Source: JAJZRV01 sp027442615
GTDB taxonomy: Bacteria; Pseudomonadota; Gammaproteobacteria; Burkholderiales; Ferrovaceae
Assembly (NCBI GenBank): GCA_027442615.1
Contig: DAIBBI010000066.1
Location: 1-31,986, forward strand
Direction of reading: 5' to 3'
Length of the DNA stretch: 31,986 nucleotides
Position 1 is the first letter of the stretch. Every line of letters begins with the position of its first letter. A program made the translations under genes and the position numbers. The notes beneath the pieces are model-generated. The model was not told the DNA's origin. It saw only the letters and a program-made list of their open reading frames with translations, and did no database searches. Below are positions 22,708 through 31,671 of this stretch, in pieces.

Positions 22708-24669
22708 TCAGGCCGCTGCCGAGTAGGCGTGTTGATGTTTGCGCGCCAGGGGACGAAGGGACGGCAGTGCCGAAGGCGGTGCCGCCAGGCGTTCCGGCAC
22801 GGGGCGTGCACTGTAGGATCGGGCGCGTTGCAGTACGGCAGGGATGCGGCGCTCTTCCGGCGTCAGCAACAGGCGCAGTGCGCGCAGTCGGCGTCCCAGA
22901 TGCCTCTGGCTGGTCAGGATGGCCAGCGGCACCGCCAGCAGCAGGGGCAGTCCCACCGGCAGCAACCACAGCAGGGCGTGCGCCTTGAAGGCATAGGTGC
23001 AGAGCATCAGGATCGTCATCGGTCCCACCAGCGGCAAAAAGCGGCGGGTGGTCTCGCTCCATTGCAGGGCTTCGGCTTCACGCGGGGGTGATTTCCAGTC
23101 CAGCCCAATGCCGGTGAGTGCGGTCAGTACAAAGAGCGTGTGCGCCATCATGCGGATGGGTGCCTGCAGCACCGACAAAATCGTCTCCAGCAATGCGCCC
23201 TTGATCAGTGGGACCGTGCCGCCAAAGGCGCGCTGTTCACCCTGCCACAGCAGGGCCGCCACAGCCAGCACGCGCGGCAGGAACAGCAGGGTCAGGGTGG
23301 CACCCCACAGCGCGGCCTGCATGAGGCCAGCCAAGCCGGCGTGGGTGCCGGCAAGACCCAGGGCCAGGCTGACCAGGATGAAGGCCAGCCACAGAGGCGC
23401 GGAGGCATAGGACAGGACCCCCGTCAGCAACATGGCGCGGTGAACGCCCGCAAAGCCAGGTTCGGCGATGAGGCGGATGTTTTTGAGATTGCCCTGGCAC
23501 CAGCGACGGTCGCGCTGCAGTTCTTCCAGCAGGTTGGGGGGCTGCTGTTCATAACTGCCCTCGAGGTCAGGAACAAGCCAGGTGTGGTAGCCCGCACGGC
23601 GCATCATGGCGGCCTCCACGAAATCGTGGGAGAGAATCTCGCCGGAGAGGCCGCCCCGGCCCGGCAGGGTGGCCAATGCGCAATGCTTCATGAACGGGGC
23701 CACGCGCAGGATGGCGTTATGTCCCCAGTAATGCGATTCGCCCAGTTGCCAGTATTGCATGCCGGCGGTGAACAGGCGACCGGTGATGCGCCCGGCAAAT
23801 TGCTGGGCGCGCGCATGCACGGTATCGAGCCCGCAGGTTTGCGGCGCGGTCTGGATGATGCCCGCCCGGGGATGGGCTTCCATCAACTGAACCAGGGTGG
23901 TGATGCTCTCGCCGCTCATCACGCTGTCGGCATCGAGAACCACCATGTAGCGGTAATTGCTGCCCCAGCGTCGGCAAAAATCAGCCACGTTGCCGGCCTT
24001 GCGACGCGTGCGGCGTTGGCGCCAGCGGTAGTACAGGCGGCTGCGCGGCCCCAGGGTGTCGCGCAGGGTGGCCCAGGCCGCCAGTTCGTGGGCGCGCACG
24101 GTAGGATCGCTGGTGTCGGACAGGACATAGATGTCAAACAGGTGGGAGGCTGGGCCCTCGGCCAGCGATTCGCAGGTGGCGCGCAACCCGGCAAACACCG
24201 TGCCTACGTTTTCGTGGCAGATGGGCATGATGACGGCGGTACGCGCATCCCCGCCCAAAGACTGGGTGCGGGCCCGGGCCAGGGAAAGGGCGAAAGGATC
24301 GGGGCGCAATTGCACCCAGAAGCCCATCAGGGCGGTAAAGAATCCGGCGGCCACCCAGGCAAACAGCACCGCAAACAGCAGCAGTTGGGCCGTATGCAGC
24401 ACCGGGTGGTCCCAGAAGGGCTGCGCGCTGGCCAGCAGCAGTGTGCCGCCCGCGGCGGTGAAGGCAATCAGGCTCAGCAGGGCGCCGCGACGGCGCGCCG
24501 CTGCGCGTTCCCACGGGGCGAGTTCGCGCTGTAATGGGGGCGCGCTATGCCACAGGTGGGCGAGGCCCTGCAAAAAACCAGTCCAGGGTTTCGCCACCAT
24601 GGAACCACGGCGAACCGGGGGGGCGAGGGTGGCGGAACGGCTTAGGGAAATCAGGTCGAATGGGTTCAT
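22708..24669 (-). CDS. opgH: Glucan glucosyltransferase OpgH (MdoH)
   Basis: A 653-residue inner-membrane GT2 glucosyltransferase that polymerises the beta-1,2 glucan backbone of OPGs. Two or three N-terminal TM helices precede the catalytic domain: TAVIMPICHENV, DDxD-type LDADSVMSG, GESHYWGHNAILRV, LSHDFVEAAMMRRAG and QRDRRWCQGN (the product-binding R-W motif). Several C-terminal TM helices follow. It is shorter than E. coli OpgH, lacking most of the long N-terminal cytoplasmic region that contacts FtsZ there, and much of the C-terminal tail. ATG 24669 is chosen. A predicted sigma-54 start near 24672 would leave almost no leader, so the in-frame ATG at 24600 is an alternative start. Confidence 0.92.
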   Translation of the reverse strand: MNPFDLISLSRSATLAPPVRRGSMVAKPWTGFLQGLAHLWHSAPPLQRELAPWERAAARRRGALLSLIAFTAAGGTLLLASAQPFWDHPVLHTAQLLLFAVLFAWVAAGFFTALMGFWVQLRPDPFALSLARARTQSLGGDARTAVIMPICHENVGTVFAGLRATCESLAEGPASHLFDIYVLSDTSDPTVRAHELAAWATLRDTLGPRSRLYYRWRQRRTRRKAGNVADFCRRWGSNYRYMVVLDADSVMSGESITTLVQLMEAHPRAGIIQTAPQTCGLDTVHARAQQFAGRITGRLFTAGMQYWQLGESHYWGHNAILRVAPFMKHCALATLPGRGGLSGEILSHDFVEAAMMRRAGYHTWLVPDLEGSYEQQPPNLLEELQRDRRWCQGNLKNIRLIAEPGFAGVHRAMLLTGVLSYASAPLWLAFILVSLALGLAGTHAGLAGLMQAALWGATLTLLFLPRVLAVAALLWQGEQRAFGGTVPLIKGALLETILSVLQAPIRMMAHTLFVLTALTGIGLDWKSPPREAEALQWSETTRRFLPLVGPMTILMLCTYAFKAHALLWLLPVGLPLLLAVPLAILTSQRHLGRRLRALRLLLTPEERRIPAVLQRARSYSARPVPERLAAPPSALPSLRPLARKHQHAYSAAA

Positions 24670-24682
24670 GACCCTGCTAGTA

Positions 24683-24698
24683 AGCAATTATCGAGCCA
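24683..24698 (-). promoter_or_regulatory. Sigma-54 promoter upstream of opgH
   Basis: On the minus strand TGGCTCG-ATAA-TTGCT matches the sigma-54 consensus TGGCAC(R)-N4-TTGCW with a single mismatch (A to T in the -24 box). The GG (-24) and GC (-12) elements are exactly 12 bases apart in register. Transcription would start near 24672, directly ahead of opgH. Two GlrR-type operator sites lie upstream at distances normal for enhancer-binding proteins, and a sigma-54 activator (glrR) is the adjacent gene. Confidence 0.75.
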
Positions 24699-24794
24699 GG
24701 CGCGGGGAATGTGGGTAACCTGTTGAAACAGGGGTGATTTTAGATGTGGGGTGGGTGCTTTCCGGGGTCTGTGGGGCCGGGGTGGGAGCCCCGG

Positions 24795-24812
24795 CGTCGC
24801 TAAATGACGACA
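24795..24812. promoter_or_regulatory. Putative GlrR binding site (proximal)
   Basis: CGTC-N10-GACA matches seven of the eight fixed bases of the GlrR consensus TGTC-N10-GACA known from E. coli. It is centred about 120 bp upstream of the opgH sigma-54 -12 element. The inner bases GCTA after the left half-site recur in the distal site. A 7-bp GC hairpin (24776-24795) abuts it. Confidence 0.65.
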
Positions 24813-24864
24813 GGCTCCGGGCGAACAATGGCACTAACCCTTTGAAAGTGAAGCGATTGGGTAT

Positions 24865-24882
24865 TGTCGCTAGGAAGAGACA
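24865..24882. promoter_or_regulatory. Putative GlrR binding site (distal)
   Basis: TGTC-GCTAGGAAGA-GACA matches all eight fixed bases of the GlrR consensus TGTC-N10-GACA. It begins 70 bp from the start of the proximal site and about 180 bp upstream of the opgH promoter, and it overlaps the last codons and stop of glrR (24870-24872). Confidence 0.72.
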
Positions 24883-26228
24883 TCAGTGGGAGGACGGAAC
24901 GATCCCGGCGTCAGGCCGTGCTTTTGCAGCAGCCGGTAGAACTCGGTGCGGTTGCGCTCTGCCAGGCGTGCCGCGTCAGCCACATTGCCATCGGTGATCT
25001 TGAGTAGCCCCGTGAGGTACTCGCGCTCAAAGCGCTCGCGTGCCGCCGCAAGGCTCAGGATCTCAACCGAGGGGGTGCGCAGCGCGCGCTGGACGAGGGA
25101 GGGGGGAATCAGGAGGGTGGAGGAGAGCGCACACACCTGCTCCACCACGTTGTAGAGCTGGCGCACATTGCCCGGCCAGGGCGCCGTGGCGAGCGCGCGC
25201 ATGGATTCGGGCGCAAAGTCGTTGAGGTGCTTGCCGTATTTCTGGGCAAGGCGCGCCAGAAAATGACTGGCGAGCAGCGGGATGTCCTCGCGCCGTTCGC
25301 GCAGGGGGGGCAGGGTCAGCTCCACCACATTGAGGCGGTAGTACAGATCCTCGCGAAAGCGGTCCTCGCGGATGGCCGCCTCGAGGTCCTGGTGCGTGGA
25401 GGAGAGAATCCGAACGTCGATGGGCACGCTCTGGTTGGAGCCCACGGGCCGGATGACGCGCTCCTGGATGGCGCGCAACAGCTTGGCCTGCAGGCTTACG
25501 GGCATGTCCCCTATTTCGTCGAGAAACAGGGTGCCGCCCTGTGCGGCGCGGAACAGGCCAGGATGGCTTGCCACCGCCCCCGTGAAGGCGCCCTTGGTGT
25601 GACCGAACAATTCCGATTCCAGCAGCGCTTCGGGAATGGCGCTGCAGTTGACCGCCACGAAAGGGCGCCCCGCGCGCGGGCTGGCGCGGTGGATGGCTTG
25701 CGCCAACAATTCCTTGCCCGTGCCGCTCTCGCCGCGAATCATGACACTGGCATCCGAGCGCGCCACCATCTTGGCTTCGTTCAGCAGTTCCGCCATGCGG
25801 CTGGAGCGGCTCACGATGGCGTTGCGCCAGTCCTCGTCGGTAAGGGGCGTTTCGCCGCTGGTGGCATACAGCGTCAGGGCCCCGGCAATCTTGTCGAGCA
25901 ATGCCTTGCCATCGAAGGGCTTGGTGAGATAAGAGTACACCCCGCGCGCGGTGGCCTCCACGGCATCGGGAATGGTGCCGTGGGCAGTGAGGAGGATCAC
26001 GGGCAGCGTGGGGTCGCGCGCATGGATGTCGTCGAAGAGGCGCAGTCCATCCTGGCCTGGCAGTTGCACGTCGCTCAAGACCAGCTGCGGACGCTCAATC
26101 GCAATCTGGGCGAGTGCAGCCTCGGCCGAACCTGCGGTGGTGACGCGGTAGCCCGCCCCGCGCAGGCGCAGCGAGAGCAGATGCAGCAGGTCCGGGTCGT
26201 CGTCCACCAGCAGCAGGTGCGGGGTCAT
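24870..26228 (-). CDS. glrR: Sigma-54-dependent response regulator, GlrR/QseF type
   Basis: A 452-residue NtrC-family regulator. The receiver domain (1-115) has acidic D10/D11, phosphoacceptor D53 and K103. The AAA+ domain has Walker A GESGTGKE (about 166-173), the sigma-54 contact loop GAFTGA (213-218) and Walker B GGTLFLDEIGD. The C-terminal Fis-type helix-turn-helix GNVADAARLAERNRTEFYRLL is nearly the same as that of E. coli GlrR, especially the recognition helix RNRTEFYxLL. It should therefore bind TGTC-N10-GACA sites, two of which lie just downstream, before opgH. Its ATG overlaps the stop of the upstream nuclease gene (ATGA), so the two are co-translated. It is likely the partner of the GlrK encoded at 19192. 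Confidence 0.93.
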   Translation of the reverse strand: MTPHLLLVDDDPDLLHLLSLRLRGAGYRVTTAGSAEAALAQIAIERPQLVLSDVQLPGQDGLRLFDDIHARDPTLPVILLTAHGTIPDAVEATARGVYSYLTKPFDGKALLDKIAGALTLYATSGETPLTDEDWRNAIVSRSSRMAELLNEAKMVARSDASVMIRGESGTGKELLAQAIHRASPRAGRPFVAVNCSAIPEALLESELFGHTKGAFTGAVASHPGLFRAAQGGTLFLDEIGDMPVSLQAKLLRAIQERVIRPVGSNQSVPIDVRILSSTHQDLEAAIREDRFREDLYYRLNVVELTLPPLRERREDIPLLASHFLARLAQKYGKHLNDFAPESMRALATAPWPGNVRQLYNVVEQVCALSSTLLIPPSLVQRALRTPSVEILSLAAARERFEREYLTGLLKITDGNVADAARLAERNRTEFYRLLQKHGLTPGSFRPPTDVSS

Positions 26229-27118
26229 AGGGATCGATCCAGCAGCAGGGCGAGACGCACTCCCGCCTCTTCAAGTTGCAGTGCCACTATTTCGGTGGCC
26301 TGATCCAGGTAGGCTTCATTCAGGTGGTAATGGCCGCGTCCATCGGGAGGCGGCAGCAGGGCATAACCCTGGGTCTTGGCCGTGTGAAAGGATTCCAGGG
26401 CCCAGTCCTCCGGAGTGCCGCGCTGCCAGGCCTTGAGGTTGGTGGGGGTGATGCGGGAGATCAGGCGCTCGGCAATGGTCCGGGCATCCGGTCCCAGGCG
26501 TTCCACGAAGGTGTTGTCCCAATAGTGATGCAGCGTGCCGGCGCGCTCTTCGGGGGCCGAGACGCGCTTGTCGTTGCCTCCCCGGTCGTGGTCGTTGATG
26601 GCATGGAGCGGTTGATGCAGGTCGCCCACGAAATGGATCAGGAACTTGAGCGCACGTCGCGCCTCCTCCACGTCCTGTGCGCGGGCGCCGTGCTCGGGCA
26701 GGGTGTGCAGCTCGGCTGAAAACTGCTCGATCTTGTCCACCACGCAGGCTTCGGCAGGGCCCTCGGAGGCCGGTGTGCCGGGCGGCAGGGCGGCGCGCCC
26801 GTGACAGGCCTTTATCAGGCTGGGGTGGCGCAGATCGAGATCCACGAAATGCCATTGGTGGGTACGGTGATAGTTGACCCTGGGGCCGTTTTCGGGAGAA
26901 TCGCGATAGCGGTCCGCCCACACCGCCGCCGATACGGGATCGTGCGGCGTCAGCGTGTCGGGGTCGTTGGCGAGCAGTTGCTCCACCCGAGTGCGCGTGG
27001 CAGGCTCCATGAAATGCAGTGCCACCCGTGCCACCACCTCATGCCCCATGTCGCCCCAGGCCCAAACGGCCGGGCTATGCAGGGTCAGCAGCAGAACCAG
27101 GAAAGGAAACTTGCGCAT
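26225..27118 (-). CDS. Secreted S1/P1-type nuclease
   Basis: A 297-residue zinc-dependent nuclease, predicted periplasmic or secreted. The signal peptide is cleaved after AVWA (residue 20), which exposes W21, the N-terminal tryptophan that binds zinc in P1 nuclease, followed by H26 at mature position 6. Other ligands are visible in order: D in AVWADRYRD, H in HQWHFVDLDL, H, D and H in FLIHFVGDLHQPLH, and H and D in HHYWDNTF. The start is ATG 27118, behind AGGGG; an upstream ATG at 27151 would put extra residues before the signal peptide. It is translationally coupled to glrR and divergent from grxD across 50 bp. Confidence 0.93.
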   Translation of the reverse strand: MRKFPFLVLLLTLHSPAVWAWGDMGHEVVARVALHFMEPATRTRVEQLLANDPDTLTPHDPVSAAVWADRYRDSPENGPRVNYHRTHQWHFVDLDLRHPSLIKACHGRAALPPGTPASEGPAEACVVDKIEQFSAELHTLPEHGARAQDVEEARRALKFLIHFVGDLHQPLHAINDHDRGGNDKRVSAPEERAGTLHHYWDNTFVERLGPDARTIAERLISRITPTNLKAWQRGTPEDWALESFHTAKTQGYALLPPPDGRGHYHLNEAYLDQATEIVALQLEEAGVRLALLLDRSL

Positions 27119-27168
27119 TCCCCTGGAGTCAAAGCAAAATGTCTGTCTCATTGAACGAGGATCAACCC

Positions 27169-27474
27169 ATGTCTGTACACGATATCATCGACCAGCAGGT
27201 CAAAAGTCACCCGGTCGTACTTTACATGAAGGGCAGCCCGGATTTTCCGCAATGCGGTTTTTCCGCCAACGCGGTCAAGATCCTGAAAGCCTGCGGCGTC
27301 AACGAATTTTACGGGGTGGATGTGCTGCAAAACCCCGACATTCGCCAGGGCATCAAGGAATACGCCAACTGGCCCACCATTCCCCAACTCTACATCAAGG
27401 GAGAGTTCGTCGGCGGTTCGGATATCATGACCGAACTGTATCAAAACGGCGAACTCAAGCAGATGCTGGCCTGA
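27169..27474 (+). CDS. grxD: Monothiol glutaredoxin (Grx4 family)
   Basis: A 101-residue monothiol glutaredoxin that binds a glutathione-coordinated [2Fe-2S] cluster and delivers or senses iron-sulfur clusters. The active site CGFS starts at C29, with the glutathione-binding K21 (YMKGSPDFPQCGFS). The WPTIPQLYIKGEFVGGSDI segment (about 64-82) supplies the cis-proline TIP and the GG-D glutathione contacts. The start is ATG 27169, with GAGG 8 bases upstream; an in-frame ATG at 27139 would add ten residues not typical of the family. Confidence 0.95.
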   Translation: MSVHDIIDQQVKSHPVVLYMKGSPDFPQCGFSANAVKILKACGVNEFYGVDVLQNPDIRQGIKEYANWPTIPQLYIKGEFVGGSDIMTELYQNGELKQMLA

Positions 27475-27482
27475 ATCGAGGC

Positions 27483-28397
27483 TCAGCGCTGGGCTTCCTG
27501 ACGGAACTTGCAGCGGTAGGCACCCAGCCGTTCGATGTATTCCCGGGTGGTTTTGGGCATGGGGGTGCGCGCCCGCGCGATGTCGCTGATGATGGCCTGA
27601 CCCTGGGCAATCAGGCGTAATCCTTCCTCCTGCAGGCGGCCGTATTCCAGGCTGCCTGCAGCCCGCATCACCGGGCGAAACATGAGCAGGGATTCGCTCG
27701 CCACCACAAAAGCGGGCCACACCTCAAAAATCCGGTCGTCGGTTTGCAGGATTTCGGTTTTCTGGCGGGCGGCTTCAGTCACTTCGCGCACCAGCGGCTC
27801 CAGCCCCACAAAATCCGCGTCACCCTTGAAATGTTCGATGATGGCCTGTCCCAGGCGGTCAATGTCGCGCAGGGTGGAGGCAATCTTGATGTAGCGGCTT
27901 TCAAAGAAGGCGTCCACGGGAATCGAGAAGGCGTGCAGCGGCTCGCCCCACAGTTCGTCGATACCTTCTTCACCGCTGCGATGCAGGACGAGGCGTCCCA
28001 GCGACAGGGCCTCCTGCAGGCAACGCCCACATTCGCGCAGCAGTCCGTTGTCGGGCGCGATATCCACCCCCAGGGCCTGGATTTCCACCAATTTGGTGAT
28101 GATGTCGGTGGCCCGGTTGAACAGGGAGCCTGCCAGCATGGCACCCTTGACGCGTTTCAGGGCGGGGTTGGATTCCTGTTCGTAGGCGTGGCGCGCTTCC
28201 TTGAGTCGGGCGCCGGGAATGTTGATGCCGTGCTCCACATGGTTGAACAGGCGCCGGGTCAGCGCCGTGATCAACTGGCGCTTGGCATTGAGGGTGTCGG
28301 CGGGGGGCGCGTAATACTTGATCCAGTAGCCGTCGTAGAAGACGCGTTCCACGCCATCGATGATTTGTCGGGTTCCGGCTAAAGGCTCTTCATTCAT
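27483..28397 (-). CDS. Conserved-looking protein of unknown function
   Basis: A 304-residue protein I do not recognise. It has no signal peptide or transmembrane segment and looks almost wholly alpha-helical and soluble. It begins with a charged region containing YDGYWIKYYAPP (about 21-32). Long amphipathic helices follow (LITALTRRLFNHVEHGINIPGARL; GSLFNRATDIITKLVEIQAL), with two cysteines in a CGRC motif (about 123-126) and a basic C-terminus. Codon use and GC content look like the neighbours, so it is a real gene. It follows prmC by 26 bp on the same strand, so it probably belongs to the hemA-prfA-prmC transcript, and converges on grxD with an 8-bp gap. Confidence 0.8.
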   Translation of the reverse strand: MNEEPLAGTRQIIDGVERVFYDGYWIKYYAPPADTLNAKRQLITALTRRLFNHVEHGINIPGARLKEARHAYEQESNPALKRVKGAMLAGSLFNRATDIITKLVEIQALGVDIAPDNGLLRECGRCLQEALSLGRLVLHRSGEEGIDELWGEPLHAFSIPVDAFFESRYIKIASTLRDIDRLGQAIIEHFKGDADFVGLEPLVREVTEAARQKTEILQTDDRIFEVWPAFVVASESLLMFRPVMRAAGSLEYGRLQEEGLRLIAQGQAIISDIARARTPMPKTTREYIERLGAYRCKFRQEAQR

Positions 28398-28423
28398 GAT
28401 TCTGGGTCAGCAAAAGACGCATT

Positions 28424-29266
28424 CTAAACCTCTTCCGGGGGTCGTGGGTATCGGCCGCCAGTGAGGCGCGGCAGGCCTGAGAGGTCATGGCGGGTACTGA
28501 TGTCGACAAAGCCCGCTGCGGCGAGCAGTGCCTCACAGGCCGGGCCCTGATCATGGCCGTGTTCCAGCAACAAAAAGCCGTCCGGGGCAAGGTGGTCGGG
28601 GGCCCTGGCAATGATGCGTGCGAGATCGTCCATGCCCTCCGGGCCTGCCGCGAGCGCACTCCGGGGTTCAAAGCGCAGATCGCCGCGGGCCAGATGGGGG
28701 TCGCCCCGGGCCACATAGGGTGGATTGGCAAGGATGAGGTCGAAACGCCACATCTCGAGCGCGCCAAACCAGTCACTTTCCAGGAAGGTGATGGGACGCC
28801 CCCCCAGGCGGGGTTGCAGGCGGGCGGCATTGTCACGCGCCACGGCCAGCGCCGCAGCCGAGGCATCCACGGCGGTGATGGCGAGCCCGGGGTGTTGCGC
28901 ATGCAGGGCCAGCGCAATGGCGCCGCTGCCTGTGCCCAGATCCAGTACGGTGGGGGTACGCCCGGGGTCCAGAAGCTCCAGCGCCCATTCCACCAGTCCC
29001 TCGGTTTCCGGTCGGGGAATCAGCACCGCGGGAGTGACCGTCAGTTCCAGCCCGAAAAATTCGCGCCGTCCCAGCAGATAGGCGATGGGCTCCCCGCGCG
29101 CGCGGCGCTCCATCCAGCGCATGAAGGTGGCGGTTTCGTGGGGTTCCAGGCGGTGTTCGGGATGGCTTGCAAGCCACGCATGGCTGCGCTCCAGGGCCGC
29201 CTCCAGCAACAGGCGCCTTTCCAGGCGCGTGGCGGGGTCGCCCCGCAGGGCCTCGGCGACGATCAC
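28424..29266 (-). CDS. prmC: Peptide chain release factor N(5)-glutamine methyltransferase
   Basis: A 280-residue SAM-dependent enzyme that methylates the glutamine of the GGQ motif in release factors. The SAM site is VLDLGTGSGAIALAL (107-121), and the catalytic NPPY is 181-184 (DLILANPPYV). IPRPETEGLVEWAL (about 83-96) is the family's substrate-recognition motif. The start is GTG at 29266, 7 bp after the prfA stop; the frame has no better ATG consistent with family length. Pairing with prfA, its substrate, is common. Confidence 0.95.
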   Translation of the reverse strand: MIVAEALRGDPATRLERRLLLEAALERSHAWLASHPEHRLEPHETATFMRWMERRARGEPIAYLLGRREFFGLELTVTPAVLIPRPETEGLVEWALELLDPGRTPTVLDLGTGSGAIALALHAQHPGLAITAVDASAAALAVARDNAARLQPRLGGRPITFLESDWFGALEMWRFDLILANPPYVARGDPHLARGDLRFEPRSALAAGPEGMDDLARIIARAPDHLAPDGFLLLEHGHDQGPACEALLAAAGFVDISTRHDLSGLPRLTGGRYPRPPEEV

Positions 29267-29273
29267 CGCGGGC

Positions 29274-30359
<1,086 letters not shown>

Positions 30360-30368
30360 GCGCTGGGG

Positions 30369-31637
30369 TTACTCTTCTTCGCGGATAAACAGGCGGTGCA
30401 AGGCTTCCACCAACTGCTGCTGCGTCGGACCTTTCGATTGGTTGAGGGTTTGCGTGGGATGGTGCAGGAACTTGTTCATCAGTCCGTTGGACAGCATTTC
30501 CAGCACTTCGGCAGGATCATCCCCGCGCGCCAGCGCGCGTCGCGCCCGTTCCAGCTCCGTCTGACGGTAGCGTTCGGCGTGGCTGCGCAACTGGCGAATG
30601 GTGGGCACCACGTCGCGCGTGTGAATCCATTCCACAAAGTCGGTCACCCGTTCGCTGATGATGACCTCGGCCTGCTGTACGGCCGCCTGGCGCGATTCGC
30701 GGTTTTCCTGGGTGATGTTGCCAAGGTCATCCACGGTGTACAAAAAGGCATCGTCCAGCGTGCCCACCTCGGCCTCGATGTCGCGCGGGACGGCCAGGTC
30801 GATCATCACCATGGGGCGGTGTTTGCGCGCCTTGATGGCGCGTTCCACCATGCCCTTGCCGATGAGCGGCAGGTGGCTTGCGGTGGAGGAAACGATGATG
30901 TCATGGCGAAACAGCTCCGAAGGCAGCTCGGAGAGCGTGATGCTGGTGCCGCCCAGGCGTCCGGCCAGTTCGCGGCCACGCTCCAGGGTTCGGTTTGCCA
31001 CCGTGACCGAGAGCGGATGGCGTGCCAGAAAATGGGTGGCCACGAGCTCGATCATCTCGCCTGCGCCGATGAACAGCACCCGCTGCTCTTCAACGGCACC
31101 CAGCACGCTGGAAGCCAGCTTGAGGGCGGCGGCGGCCAGCGATACGGAACGCTCACCGATGGCGGTCTGGCTTCTGACCGCCTTGGCCACGGAAAAGGTG
31201 TGCTGGAACAGCTTGTTGAGCAAAGGGCCCAGGGTGCCGGCCTCTTCGGCGGAACGCACTGCCTGCTTGACCTGCCCCAGGATCTGCGGTTCGCCCAGCA
31301 CCATGGAATCCAGTCCTGAAGCCACGCGGAAGGCATGATGGGCCGCGGCACTGCCATCCAGGCGGTAGAGGTACTGCGCAATATCGAGGTCATCGAGCCC
31401 GTGGTGGCGCGACAGCCATTGGGCCACTTCCTCAGGCTGTCCCGTTTTGCAGTAAATTTCGGTGCGGTTGCAGGTGGACAGGATCACGGCCTCTTCCACG
31501 GGCGCGTCGCGCGTCAGTCCCGCCAGGGCAGGGACGAGGCCCTCCTGGGGAAACGCGATTTTTTCGCGCACAGCCACCGGTGCGGTCTCGTGGTTGAGGC
31601 CAAAGGCGTGCAGTTGATGAGTGGAAGAATCAGCCAA
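30369..31637 (-). CDS. hemA: Glutamyl-tRNA reductase
   Basis: A 422-residue enzyme for the first step of heme synthesis by the C5 pathway, reducing glutamyl-tRNA to glutamate-1-semialdehyde. The catalytic cysteine C56 lies in LSTCNRTEIY. GLNHETAPVAVRE opens the catalytic domain. GEPQILGQVKQA and the NADPH site VLFIGAGEMIELVATHF (about 187-203) follow, then the C-terminal helical dimerisation domain. The start is TTG at 31637: an in-frame TGA lies just upstream and no ATG occurs near the conserved start. It leads the hemA-prfA-prmC group and diverges from nothing: mltA upstream is on the same strand, 34 bp away. Confidence 0.96.
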   Translation of the reverse strand: MADSSTHQLHAFGLNHETAPVAVREKIAFPQEGLVPALAGLTRDAPVEEAVILSTCNRTEIYCKTGQPEEVAQWLSRHHGLDDLDIAQYLYRLDGSAAAHHAFRVASGLDSMVLGEPQILGQVKQAVRSAEEAGTLGPLLNKLFQHTFSVAKAVRSQTAIGERSVSLAAAALKLASSVLGAVEEQRVLFIGAGEMIELVATHFLARHPLSVTVANRTLERGRELAGRLGGTSITLSELPSELFRHDIIVSSTASHLPLIGKGMVERAIKARKHRPMVMIDLAVPRDIEAEVGTLDDAFLYTVDDLGNITQENRESRQAAVQQAEVIISERVTDFVEWIHTRDVVPTIRQLRSHAERYRQTELERARRALARGDDPAEVLEMLSNGLMNKFLHHPTQTLNQSKGPTQQQLVEALHRLFIREEE

Positions 31638-31671
31638 TGGCGTGGTCCGGGTTCAAAACGCTAACCGCGCA

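Noticed and set aside
24719..24732. CCTGTT-GA-AACAGG inverted repeat between opgH and the GlrR sites
   Set aside because: It is a perfect 6-bp palindrome, but too short to assign; it does not match the GlrR consensus or a clear IHF site.
24776..24795. GC-rich hairpin downstream of glrR considered as its terminator
   Set aside because: The stem is 7 bp but has no T tract on the minus strand, so intrinsic termination is not supported.
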